From contig OZ255824.1 in assembly GCA_965277495.1 (NCBI GenBank), positions 4,092,001-4,156,000 of the forward strand: a stretch of 64,000 bases of DNA, in the 5' to 3' direction. Positions within the stretch are counted from its first letter, which is position 1. Each line of letters opens with the position of its first letter. This document shows positions 34,692 through 42,349 of the stretch, piece by piece. This DNA comes from CAHJXG01 sp965277495. Lineage in GTDB: Bacteria; Pseudomonadota; Alphaproteobacteria; Acetobacterales; Acetobacteraceae. The notes under the pieces were generated by a model. That model ran no database searches, had not been told where the DNA came from, and saw nothing but the letters and a program-made list of their open reading frames with translations. Made by a program: the position numbers and the translations under genes.

Positions 34692-35312
34692 CTACGCGGC
34701 CTGGTTGCCTCCGGCCCCATCGGCCGCCTTGGCGACGACGACCATCGCCGGGCGCAGCAAGCGTCCGTTCAGCGTCCATGCCGCGGTCCAGGCCTGCATC
34801 ACCGTGCCGGCCGGATGCTCGTCGGAGGGCTGCTCGGCCATCGCCTGATGCAGGTTGGCGTCGAACGGCTGCCCGGTCGGGTCGATCCGCTGGATGCCGT
34901 TGCGCTCGAGCGTCGCGACGAAGCTGCGCTCCACTCCCTCGAACCCGTCACGCAGCTTGGTGACGATTTCGGGCTCGTCGGCCGTTTGCGCCGGCAGGCT
35001 CGAAAGGCCGCGCCGGAGGTTCTGGGCCACCTCCACCACATCGGCGGCGAACTTCTGCACGGCGTATTGCCGCGTGTCGTCGACGTCGCGTTTGGCGCGG
35101 ACGCGCACGTTGGCCATCTCGGCCTCGGCGCGTATCCAGCGGTCGCGCATATCGTCCCGCTCGGACGTGAGCTTGGCGATCTCTGCCGCTGGGTCTGGGT
35201 CGGCCGGGTTACCATGCAATGCGGCATCATGCGGCTCGGCGGAGTGGGCCCGGGCGTCGTCCTGCAGCGCGGGATCGGCGTCGGCGGGCATGGCGGTTGG
35301 TTCAGTGCTCAT
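34692..35312 (-). CDS. grpE: Nucleotide exchange factor GrpE
   Basis: A protein of 206 residues: acidic disordered N-terminus, a long helix (about 45-110), then the beta-wing with GVERSFVATLERNGIQRIDPTGQPFDANLHQAM. It releases ADP from DnaK. dnaK follows 146 bp downstream on the same strand. Confidence 0.95.
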   Translation of the reverse strand: MSTEPTAMPADADPALQDDARAHSAEPHDAALHGNPADPDPAAEIAKLTSERDDMRDRWIRAEAEMANVRVRAKRDVDDTRQYAVQKFAADVVEVAQNLRRGLSSLPAQTADEPEIVTKLRDGFEGVERSFVATLERNGIQRIDPTGQPFDANLHQAMAEQPSDEHPAGTVMQAWTAAWTLNGRLLRPAMVVVAKAADGAGGNQAA

Positions 35313-35356
35313 GGATGCTCAGGTAGGGCAGGGCGGGCCGCCGGACAAGCGGTAGC

Positions 35357-36505
35357 CTAATTTACCAGGCGCGCCAGCAGCGCGTCGAGCCGCAGCCGGC
35401 CCTCGGACGTGGCGGCCAGCCGGCCCGCCGCATGGGTCAGGTAACCCGCCTCCAAAGCCTGGCCCAGCACATCCAAATCGAGCGCCGCGTCCAGGGCCAT
35501 GCCGGTGCGGGCGGCGAAGCGGGCGGCGTCGATGCCCTCGGTAAGGCGCAGGCCCATCAGCAGCATTTCCCGCGCGCGGTCCTGCGGGCCGATCCGCTCC
35601 TCGGCCGTGCTGCCGTGGCCCTGGCGCTCGACCCGGTCGGCCCAGGGCTCCGGTGCGCGGTGCCGCCGGGTGGCGATGAGGTCGTCGCCGAGGGTGATGC
35701 GGCCATGCGCGCCGGGTCCGATGCCGGCGTAGTCGGCGTAGCGCCAATAGGCCAAGTTATGCCGGCTTTCGGCGCCGGGCCGGGCGAGGTTCGAAACTTC
35801 GTAGGATACCAGGCCGTGCCGGGCGCAGGCCTCGGCGGTAGCGATATACAGCTCCGCGGCGAGCTCGTCGTCAGGCAGCACCAGCTCGCCCCGGCGGTGC
35901 AGCGCCTCGAACCCAGTGCCGGGCTCGATCGTGAGCTGATACAGCGATAGGTGGTCGGCGCACAGGGCCAGCGCTTGGTGCAGCTCGGCCTGCCAGGCGG
36001 CGACGGATTGGCCGGGCCGGGCGTAGATCAGGTCGAACGACACGCGGGGGAAGGTGGCCCGCGCCGCCTCCAGCGCCGCGATCGCCTGCGGCCCCGAATG
36101 CTCGCGTCCGAGCAGGCGGAGCGCGGTTTCGTCGAGGCTCTGGATGCCGAGCGAGGCCCGGTTGACCCCGGCGGCCCGGAATGCCGCGAGCTTGCCGCGC
36201 TCCACGCTGGTCGGGTTGGCTTCGAGGGTGATCTCAAGATCGGGCAACGGGTCGAACAGGCTAGTGGCGTCGGCGATCAGGCTCGCAACGGTGGCCGGGT
36301 CCATGAGACTTGGGGTGCCGCCGCCGAAAAAGATCGAGGCAAGCGGGCGGCGGCCCAGGCGCGCGGCCTCCCACGCGAGTTCGGTCCGCAGCGCCTGGGC
36401 GAAGCGGGCCTGGGGGATGCGTTCGCGGACGTGGCTGTTGAAATCGCAGTACGGGCACTTGGCGAGGCAGAACGGCCAGTGGATGTAGAGGGCAATTGGG
36501 TCCAT
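35357..36505 (-). CDS. hemW: Radical SAM heme chaperone HemW
   Basis: A protein of 382 residues. The radical SAM motif is C13-x3-C17-x2-C20 (CLAKCPYCDF). The residue after the last Cys-Asp is Phe, which distinguishes HemW from the coproporphyrinogen oxidase HemN (CxxxCxxCxC). Other family motifs: IFFGGGTPSLM, LEANPTS, GVNRASLGIQSL, and the C-terminal winged-helix-like region. HemW is thought to insert heme into respiratory proteins. The start is the ATG at 36505; frames to 36604 are extensions. Confidence 0.9.
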   Translation of the reverse strand: MDPIALYIHWPFCLAKCPYCDFNSHVRERIPQARFAQALRTELAWEAARLGRRPLASIFFGGGTPSLMDPATVASLIADATSLFDPLPDLEITLEANPTSVERGKLAAFRAAGVNRASLGIQSLDETALRLLGREHSGPQAIAALEAARATFPRVSFDLIYARPGQSVAAWQAELHQALALCADHLSLYQLTIEPGTGFEALHRRGELVLPDDELAAELYIATAEACARHGLVSYEVSNLARPGAESRHNLAYWRYADYAGIGPGAHGRITLGDDLIATRRHRAPEPWADRVERQGHGSTAEERIGPQDRAREMLLMGLRLTEGIDAARFAARTGMALDAALDLDVLGQALEAGYLTHAAGRLAATSEGRLRLDALLARLVN

Positions 36506-36513
36506 CGATGCGC

Positions 36514-36840
36514 TTATTGCAACAGGCCCATCGCCTTGAGGACCGCAAGGGTGGCGCCGACCAAGGCGCCGCCTGCAACCAGGACCGCAGCGATGGCCTG
36601 CCATGGCACCACGGCCCGGTCGCGCAGCAGCTTCATCTGCTCGACGGTCATCTTGTCCCGCTCGGCGCCGAGCTTCTCGCGTTCGATGCTGAGTTTCTCC
36701 CGCTCGACATTCAGCTTGTCGCGCTCGGCGTTCAGCTTTCCCGCCTCGATGCGTAGCTTAGCGGCTTCCTCGATCGCCAAGTCGATCCGCGCGATCTGCT
36801 CGCGCATATTCAAGGTGCCTGGGATTGTCTGATCGCTCAC
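36514..36840 (-). CDS. Heptad-repeat coiled-coil protein with a C-terminal membrane anchor
   Basis: A protein of 108 residues if it starts at GTG 36840, where AGGG lies 8 bases upstream; ATGs at 36882 and 36807 are alternatives. A helical stretch carries regular heptads KLNAERD, KLNVERE, KLSIERE, KLGAERD, encoded by about 21-bp repeats, and is followed by one hydrophobic helix at the C-terminus (PWQAIAAVLVAGGALVGATLAV). It looks like a tail-anchored coiled-coil rod in the inner membrane. I do not recognise it. It lies between rdgB and hemW. Confidence 0.65.
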   Translation of the reverse strand: MSDQTIPGTLNMREQIARIDLAIEEAAKLRIEAGKLNAERDKLNVEREKLSIEREKLGAERDKMTVEQMKLLRDRAVVPWQAIAAVLVAGGALVGATLAVLKAMGLLQ

Positions 36841-36949
36841 CGGCGGATCCCTATGCTGAAACGGCGCTGTCTCGCCTTCCATATAGTATCATTGCCGAGA
36901 TAGTCCTGCTGCCACAGCCATGATTCAGGGGATGACTCGGTCCTTCGCA

Positions 36950-37552
36950 TTATGCCGGGTCAAAAAACCTAAGCAGCACCTGCGCCATGGCCCGCGCGCG
37001 ATGGCTGGTCTTGTACTTACGTGCAGGTTCCATCTCGCCATAGGTCTCGGCGCTGCCGAGCGGCACGAACATCGGGTCATAACCAAAGCCACGGGCACCG
37101 CGCGGCGGCCAGGCGACCGTGCCCTCGACCCGGCCTAGGAACGTCGCCGTCCCGCCGTCGGGCCACGCGAGGCTCAGCGCGCAGGCGAACCAGGCGCGGC
37201 GGTCGGCGCTGCCCGTCATCCCATGATGCACCCGCTCCATTGCCGCCGCGAAATCCTTCTGCGGACCGGCCCAGCGGGCAGAGAGCACGCCGGGCGCCCC
37301 ACCCAGCGCCGCCACGGCAAAGCCGGAGTCGTCGGCCAAAGCGGGAAGCCTGGACCCACGCGCCGCCGCCAACGCCTTCAGCCGTGCGTTGCCGGCAAAA
37401 TCCGGCGCGTCCTCCTCCGGCTCCGGCAGCCCGAGCGCCGCGGCCGCCGCCACCTCCACCCCACGCGGCCGGAGCAGCTCGGTAAGCTCGCGGATCTTGC
37501 CCGCATTATGCGTGGCCAGGACCAGGCGTTCGCCCGGAAGCAGCCGGCGCAT
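36950..37552 (-). CDS. rdgB: XTP/dITP pyrophosphatase
   Basis: A protein of 200 residues of the Ham1 family, with LATHNAGKIREL at the N-terminus, DFAGNARLKA, ALADDSGF, GFGYDPMFVP and the SHRARAM motif. It hydrolyses non-canonical purine triphosphates such as dITP and XTP. Its start overlaps the rph stop (TGATG), a frequent pairing in Alphaproteobacteria. Confidence 0.94.
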   Translation of the reverse strand: MRRLLPGERLVLATHNAGKIRELTELLRPRGVEVAAAAALGLPEPEEDAPDFAGNARLKALAAARGSRLPALADDSGFAVAALGGAPGVLSARWAGPQKDFAAAMERVHHGMTGSADRRAWFACALSLAWPDGGTATFLGRVEGTVAWPPRGARGFGYDPMFVPLGSAETYGEMEPARKYKTSHRARAMAQVLLRFFDPA

Positions 37553-38265
37553 CAGGCAAGCGCCGCCCGCTGCAGCTCAAAAAGCTGCGCAGTGCCGTGC
37601 TTGGCCAACTGCATGAGCTGCAGGAATTGCTCCTCGGAGAACGGGGCCTTCTCCGCCGTGCCCTGGATTTCGACGATCCCGCCCCCCTCGGTCAGCACGA
37701 AGTTGGCGTCGGCTTCGGCGCCGCTGTCCTCGGCGTAATCCAGGTCCAATGCAGCCGCCCCGTCCACCAATCCGCAACTGACCGCCGCGACCTGCCCGGA
37801 CATCGGCGACTTCGCAATCACGCGGTTCCGCTCCAGGTGACGGAACGCCAGGCTCAATGCCACCCAGGCCCCGGTGATGCTGGCGCAGCGCGTGCCGCCA
37901 TCGGCGTTCAGCACGTCGCAGTCCAGCGTGATGCTGCACTCGCCCATCGCCGAGCGGTCGACCACGGCGCGCAGGCTGCGTCCGATCAGCCGCTGGATTT
38001 CCTGGGTGCGGCCCGACTGCTTTCCGCGCGCCGCCTCCCGGTCCCCGCGGGTGTGGGTGGCGCGCGGCAGCATGCCGTATTCGGCCGTGACCCAGCCCAG
38101 CCCGGTGCCGCGCAGGAAGCCGGGGACCCGGCCCTCGACGCTCGCGGTGCACAACACCTCGGTCCCGCCCATGCGTATCAGGCACGACCCCTCGGCGTGG
38201 CGGGCGAACCCGGTGGTGAACGAAACCTCTCGCAAGGCGTCGGCGGCGCGGCCTGATGGGCGCAT
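37552..38265 (-). CDS. rph: Ribonuclease PH
   Basis: A protein of 237 residues, full length, with MRPSGRAADALREVSFTTGF, GWVTAEYGMLPRATHTR, QEIQRLIGRSLRAVVD and DCDVLNADGGTR. It trims the 3' ends of tRNA precursors by phosphorolysis. It is transcribed away from the oxidoreductase-hrcA pair, with a 74-bp intergenic region. Confidence 0.96.
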   Translation of the reverse strand: MRPSGRAADALREVSFTTGFARHAEGSCLIRMGGTEVLCTASVEGRVPGFLRGTGLGWVTAEYGMLPRATHTRGDREAARGKQSGRTQEIQRLIGRSLRAVVDRSAMGECSITLDCDVLNADGGTRCASITGAWVALSLAFRHLERNRVIAKSPMSGQVAAVSCGLVDGAAALDLDYAEDSGAEADANFVLTEGGGIVEIQGTAEKAPFSEEQFLQLMQLAKHGTAQLFELQRAALA

Positions 38266-38339
38266 GGTGCTGTCCTGAACGTTGCGCTGCCCCTATATCC
38301 TATGCTGGGTGCGAGCGGCAGGGAGCTTGAGACGGCAGC

Positions 38340-39329
38340 ATGACCATCGGAGTGGGCATCATCGGCGCAGGGATCATGGGGGAGCGGCTGCTGCGGGCGG
38401 CGCTGGACCATGCAGGGGACGTGGTGCACGTGACCGGGACTTGGGACCAAGCGCCGGACGCGCTCGACCGGATCGGCGCGCAACTGCCGGACGTTCCGCG
38501 CGCGGCGTCGGCGGAGGCGCTGATCCAGGCTTCCGAATGCGTCTATGTCGCGACGCCGCCTGCGACGCATCTGGGCTACGCCCGCGCGGCAATCGCGTCC
38601 GGGCGCGCGGTGTTCCTGGAAAAGCCGCTCGCGGTGGACCTCGCCGACGCGGAGGCGTTCGTGCGGGGTGCCGGGGCCGCCCGGGTCGCGGTCAATTTCC
38701 CCTTCGCATCGTCGTTCGCGGTCGACCGCCTGCACGGATGGCTGCAGGACAACGTCGCCGGCGCGCCGCGCGGCTTCGCCATCGACGTGGGCTTCGCCGC
38801 TTGGCCACGCCCTTGGCAGCAGGGCGCCGCCGCCTGGCTCGACGGCGCCGCCGAGGGCGGCTTCACGCGGGAGGTCGTGTCCCACTTCCTGTTCCTGTCC
38901 CGCCGGCTGCTGGGGCAGCTCTATTTGAAAACCAGCCAAGCCGAATATGGCGTGGACGGCGGCACGGAGCGGCGCATCACTGCGCGGCTGGACGCGGGCG
39001 GGCTGCCAGGGCGGCTCATTGGTGGCGTCGGCACGACCGCGCAGGACGACCATAACACTTGGACGGTCCAGGGCGTCGCCAACATACGGCTGCGCGACTG
39101 GTCCATCGCCGAGCGGCAGCGTCCGGACGGAAGCTGGGCGCCCGACCCCGATGCGCTGCCGAACGAGCGAATGCGGCCCCTGGTGCTGCGCCGCCAGCTC
39201 GAACAGGTCGCGCGCATGACGCAAGGCGAGCCGCACCGCCTCGCCACCCTCGCCGAGGCGTTCGACGTGCAGCAGGTCGTGGAGGCCATCCTGGCGGGCC
39301 GTCCGATGACCGGCGTCGCGGAGGGCTGA
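38340..39329 (+). CDS. Gfo/Idh/MocA-family oxidoreductase
   Basis: A protein of 329 residues with the NAD(P)-binding loop GIIGAGIMGE, the VATPPATHLGYARAAI strand, and the catalytic-type LEKPLAVDLADAE. It acts on a sugar or polyol of unknown nature. Its TGA stop overlaps the hrcA ATG (TGATG), so translation is coupled to the heat-shock repressor, an unusual partner. Confidence 0.82.
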   Translation: MTIGVGIIGAGIMGERLLRAALDHAGDVVHVTGTWDQAPDALDRIGAQLPDVPRAASAEALIQASECVYVATPPATHLGYARAAIASGRAVFLEKPLAVDLADAEAFVRGAGAARVAVNFPFASSFAVDRLHGWLQDNVAGAPRGFAIDVGFAAWPRPWQQGAAAWLDGAAEGGFTREVVSHFLFLSRRLLGQLYLKTSQAEYGVDGGTERRITARLDAGGLPGRLIGGVGTTAQDDHNTWTVQGVANIRLRDWSIAERQRPDGSWAPDPDALPNERMRPLVLRRQLEQVARMTQGEPHRLATLAEAFDVQQVVEAILAGRPMTGVAEG

Positions 39330-40384
39330 TGGCCGAGCGTCCGCCGCGCACGCCGCCTGGCCTCGATCCCCGGTCCGCCTCCGTGCTGCGGGAGATCGTG
39401 GAGCAGTACGTCGCGACCGGCGAGCCGGTCGGCAGCCGCACCCTGTCGCGCCGGCTGCCGATGGCGCTGTCCCCGGCCACCATCCGCAACGTCATGTCGG
39501 ACCTGACCGATGCCGGGCTGCTGTTCGCGCCGCACACCAGCGCCGGGCGGCTGCCGACGGAGCGCGGGCTGCGGCTGTTCGTCGATGGCCTGCTGCAGAC
39601 CGGCAGCCTGGCGGAGGACGAGCGCGAGGCGATCGGGCGCGCGCTGGAGGCCCGTGGCCGCAGCCTGGAGGACACGCTGGTCGAGGCGAGCTCCATGCTG
39701 GCGGGGCTCGCCGGCGCGGCCGGGCTGGTGCTGGCGCCGAAGTCGGACGGCGCAGTGCGGCACATCGAATTCGTGCCGCTCGGCCCCGGCCGCGCCTTGG
39801 TGATCCTGGTGGCGGCGGACGGCCAGGTGGAGAACCGGGTGATCGAGATTCCGCCGGGCCTGCCGCCCTCGGCGCTGACGCAGGCGGGCAACTACCTCAA
39901 CGCCCGGCTGTCGGGCCGCAGCCTTGCCGAACTGCGCCGTGTCGTCGGCGCCGACATGGCGGAGGACCGCACGCAACTGGACGCGCTCACCACCCAGGTC
40001 GTCGAGTCTGGCCTTGCGACCTGGACCGGCGAGGGCCGCGGCGGCGCGCTGATCGTCCGCGGCCAGGCGCGCCTGCTGTCGGAAGTCACCGGCATCGAGG
40101 GTCTCGCTGCGATCCAGATGCTGTTCGAGCGGTTGGAGCGGCAGGAGACGATGCTGCGCCTGTTGGAGCTGGCGGAGGCGTCGGACGGCGTGCGCATCTA
40201 CATCGGCGCCGAAAGCGGGCTGTTCGGCGGGACCGGCGTGTCGATGGTGGTGGCGCCCGCACGGAATGGCGCTGACCGGATCGTCGGCGCCATCGGGGTG
40301 ATCGGGCCGACGCGGATCAACTACGGCCGCATCATCCCCGTCGTCGACTACACCGCGCGGGTGATCGGACGGTTGCTGGGGTGA
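39329..40384 (+). CDS. hrcA: Heat-inducible transcription repressor HrcA
   Basis: A protein of 351 residues. The N-terminal winged helix (SRRLPMALSPATIRNVM) is followed by the HrcA core with HTSAGRLPTERGLRLFVD and the C-terminal IGPTRINYGRIIPVVDYTA. It represses groESL-type operons through CIRCE. The start is ATG 39329; the frame to 39059 lies in the upstream gene. dnaK and grpE are in the window, but I see no CIRCE element there. Confidence 0.93.
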   Translation: MAERPPRTPPGLDPRSASVLREIVEQYVATGEPVGSRTLSRRLPMALSPATIRNVMSDLTDAGLLFAPHTSAGRLPTERGLRLFVDGLLQTGSLAEDEREAIGRALEARGRSLEDTLVEASSMLAGLAGAAGLVLAPKSDGAVRHIEFVPLGPGRALVILVAADGQVENRVIEIPPGLPPSALTQAGNYLNARLSGRSLAELRRVVGADMAEDRTQLDALTTQVVESGLATWTGEGRGGALIVRGQARLLSEVTGIEGLAAIQMLFERLERQETMLRLLELAEASDGVRIYIGAESGLFGGTGVSMVVAPARNGADRIVGAIGVIGPTRINYGRIIPVVDYTARVIGRLLG

Positions 40385-40490
40385 TCGGCGCAACACCCGG
40401 CATCACTTCTTGCGGACTACCGGCATGCGTGCAGAACGAATGGGCCGCTGACCCGTTCTTCATCGGCAAGACTTCCTGGCGGCGAAACGT

Positions 40491-40865
40491 ATGCATGAAA
40501 CCACCCGCATCTGCCTGCTGCTCGTCGAGGATGACATCCTGGTCCGGACGACGGTCGCGCTCATGCTCGAAGACGACGGGTTCAGCGTGGTGGAAGCGTC
40601 CACTGCCGCCGAAGCGCAGCGGCTGATGCAAGGCGGGCTGAATGCGGTGGTGATGGTGACCGACGTCGACCTCGGCGCTGGGCCGAGCGGCTTGGAACTG
40701 GCTGACCAGCTCCGCGCCCAGCAGCCCGACCTGGCGATCATCTTCATTACGGGACGGCTTGCCTCGCTTGCTGGGCGGCGTCGGAGTCTGCGTGAGGCGA
40801 TACTGCCGAAGCCGTTCGATGGCAGCGCGCTATCCCGGCTGGTGCGGGAATTGGCGCCGCACTGA
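40491..40865 (+). CDS. Single-domain response regulator (CheY-like receiver)
   Basis: A protein of 124 residues consisting of a receiver domain only. The acidic pocket is in VEDD (12-15), the probable phosphorylation site is D58 in TDVDL, and the conserved Lys is K107 in LPKPF. It is similar to stand-alone receivers in alphaproteobacterial signalling; no kinase is adjacent. The start has only a weak ribosome site. Confidence 0.8.
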   Translation: MHETTRICLLLVEDDILVRTTVALMLEDDGFSVVEASTAAEAQRLMQGGLNAVVMVTDVDLGAGPSGLELADQLRAQQPDLAIIFITGRLASLAGRRRSLREAILPKPFDGSALSRLVRELAPH

Positions 40866-41032
40866 AGCCAGGCGCCGTTCGGTGCGACCGGCATCAGGGA
40901 CGTTTCTGGCGCGCAGGCGTCCCTGCAACCCTGCGTGAACAACTAGTCAGCCCAAACCGCTGCCGGTATAAGGCCTCCGGAAGCACGGTCAGGTATAAGC
41001 GTTCACTGCGTGCTGCATTAAGGAGGAAGGCG

Positions 41033-41479
41033 ATGCGAAACAGGCTTCAACTGGGTTTGACCATTGCGGTCGCGGCGCTGTTGGTTGGAGGGCCTGCCAT
41101 TGCGCAGACCACGGCTGCGCCAAGCACGGCGCCGACGACCAACGCTCCGATGGGCGGGACGACCGGCGGCGTGACCGGGAGCACGGTGCCGGGCATTACG
41201 ACGAACACGCCGGCGCAGCGCAGCCAAGCCAATACCGACAGCGCCACGTCCCCGGCGGTGACGACGTCGAACGCAAACCGCAAGACGTCGGCGGCCCCGG
41301 TGAAGGGACGCAACAGCTTCACGATGAACGAGGCCCGGCGGCGGATCGAGGCAGGCGGCTTCTCGCAGGTGACCGGCCTCAAAAAGGACCAAGACGGCAT
41401 TTGGCGCGGCACGGGCATGCGGAATGGCGCGTCGGTCCCAGTTTATTGCGACTATCAGGGCAACGTCGGCGCTTCATAG
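41033..41479 (+). CDS. Thr/Ala-rich secreted protein with a small PepSY-like domain
   Basis: A protein of 148 residues. A signal peptide ends near AIAQ (residue 25), followed by a low-complexity Thr/Ala/Asn/Ser linker (26-95) and a conserved tail of about 50 residues (SFTMNEARRRIEAGGF, then GIWRGTGM, then VPVYCDYQGNVGA). This tail recurs in alphaproteobacterial periplasmic proteins. A ribosome site, AAGGAGGAAGG, precedes the ATG. Function unknown; next to a stress-like gene. Confidence 0.7.
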   Translation: MRNRLQLGLTIAVAALLVGGPAIAQTTAAPSTAPTTNAPMGGTTGGVTGSTVPGITTNTPAQRSQANTDSATSPAVTTSNANRKTSAAPVKGRNSFTMNEARRRIEAGGFSQVTGLKKDQDGIWRGTGMRNGASVPVYCDYQGNVGAS

Positions 41480-41507
41480 GCGCCAGCACAGAAAAGGAGG
41501 CTTTCCC

Positions 41508-42308
41508 ATGCGTACGATCGCACACACCTATGCCACATACTCCGAGGCCTCGAACGTCGTTACCGCCCTCGAGAGTTCAGGGATTCCGCATAGCGACATC
41601 AGCATCGTTTCGGGCGACCAGAGTGTCGGCGGGTCCGGGGCCGGGTCGACCAGCACCGGTATGACCAGCGGCGATCCCGCGCAGGGGGCCAGCACCGGCG
41701 CAGGCACCGGCGCCAGTCTCGGCACCGTGCTTGGCGGCGGCGCCGGGCTGCTGGCGGGCATAGGCTCGCTGGCGATCCCGGGCGTCGGCCCCATCGTCGC
41801 GGCCGGTTGGCTCGTGGCGACGTTGACCGGCGCTGGCATCGGCGCGGCGGCCGGCGGGATCGTTGGGTCGTTGACCGGCGCCGGCGTCAACGAGGCGGAC
41901 GCGCAAACCTATAGCAACGACGTGAGCAGCGGACGCACGCTGGTCACCGCCCGCGTCGACGAGAGCCAGGCGGCGCAGGTCGAGCAGATGATGGGCAAGA
42001 CCGCGCCGACGATGGGCAGCACGGCCGGCACGGTTACGGGCACCGTCCAGCCGTCGGCGACCTATACGACGACGACGGCCACGACCACCCCGGCGGCCGG
42101 GGTGACGCCCGTGATGGGAACGACGACTGGCGGCACCACCGTCGTCGGCAGCAGCGGCACGCGCACCGTTGATACTTCTACGTCCGGCATCCCCACAACG
42201 GGGCCGGCCCGGAGCACGTCGCTGCCGGGCGAGGACATCGGCCTAACCGGCGGCGCCACCGGGGGTGACAGCACCCTCCGCCGCGATGTCGAGACCGGCG
42301 AGCGCTAA
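41508..42308 (+). CDS. Gly/Thr-rich stress-type membrane protein
   Basis: A protein of 266 residues. The N-terminus (IAHTYATYSEASNVVTALESSGIPHSDISIVS) resembles the general-stress 17M/DUF1269 style; a Gly/Ala-rich hydrophobic region (about 70-125) could form glycine-zipper helices, and the tail is Thr/Gly-rich and acidic. The ATG 41508 has a perfect AAGGAGG at 41494-41500. It is downstream of the secreted protein at 41033 and probably co-transcribed. Confidence 0.65.
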   Translation: MRTIAHTYATYSEASNVVTALESSGIPHSDISIVSGDQSVGGSGAGSTSTGMTSGDPAQGASTGAGTGASLGTVLGGGAGLLAGIGSLAIPGVGPIVAAGWLVATLTGAGIGAAAGGIVGSLTGAGVNEADAQTYSNDVSSGRTLVTARVDESQAAQVEQMMGKTAPTMGSTAGTVTGTVQPSATYTTTTATTTPAAGVTPVMGTTTGGTTVVGSSGTRTVDTSTSGIPTTGPARSTSLPGEDIGLTGGATGGDSTLRRDVETGER

Positions 42309-42311
42309 ACA

Positions 42312-42349
42312 AAACCGGGCGGCCGTTCAATGGGCGGCCGCCCAGGTTT
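42312..42349. terminator. Hairpin between the convergent stress-type gene and polA
   Basis: AAACC-GGGCGGCCG (42312-42325) pairs with CGGCCGCCC-A-GGTTT (42335-42349), with one bulged A. It spans the end of the plus-strand gene and the last codons of polA. AAA/TTT ends allow termination in both directions. The arm inside polA is also coding. Confidence 0.5.
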
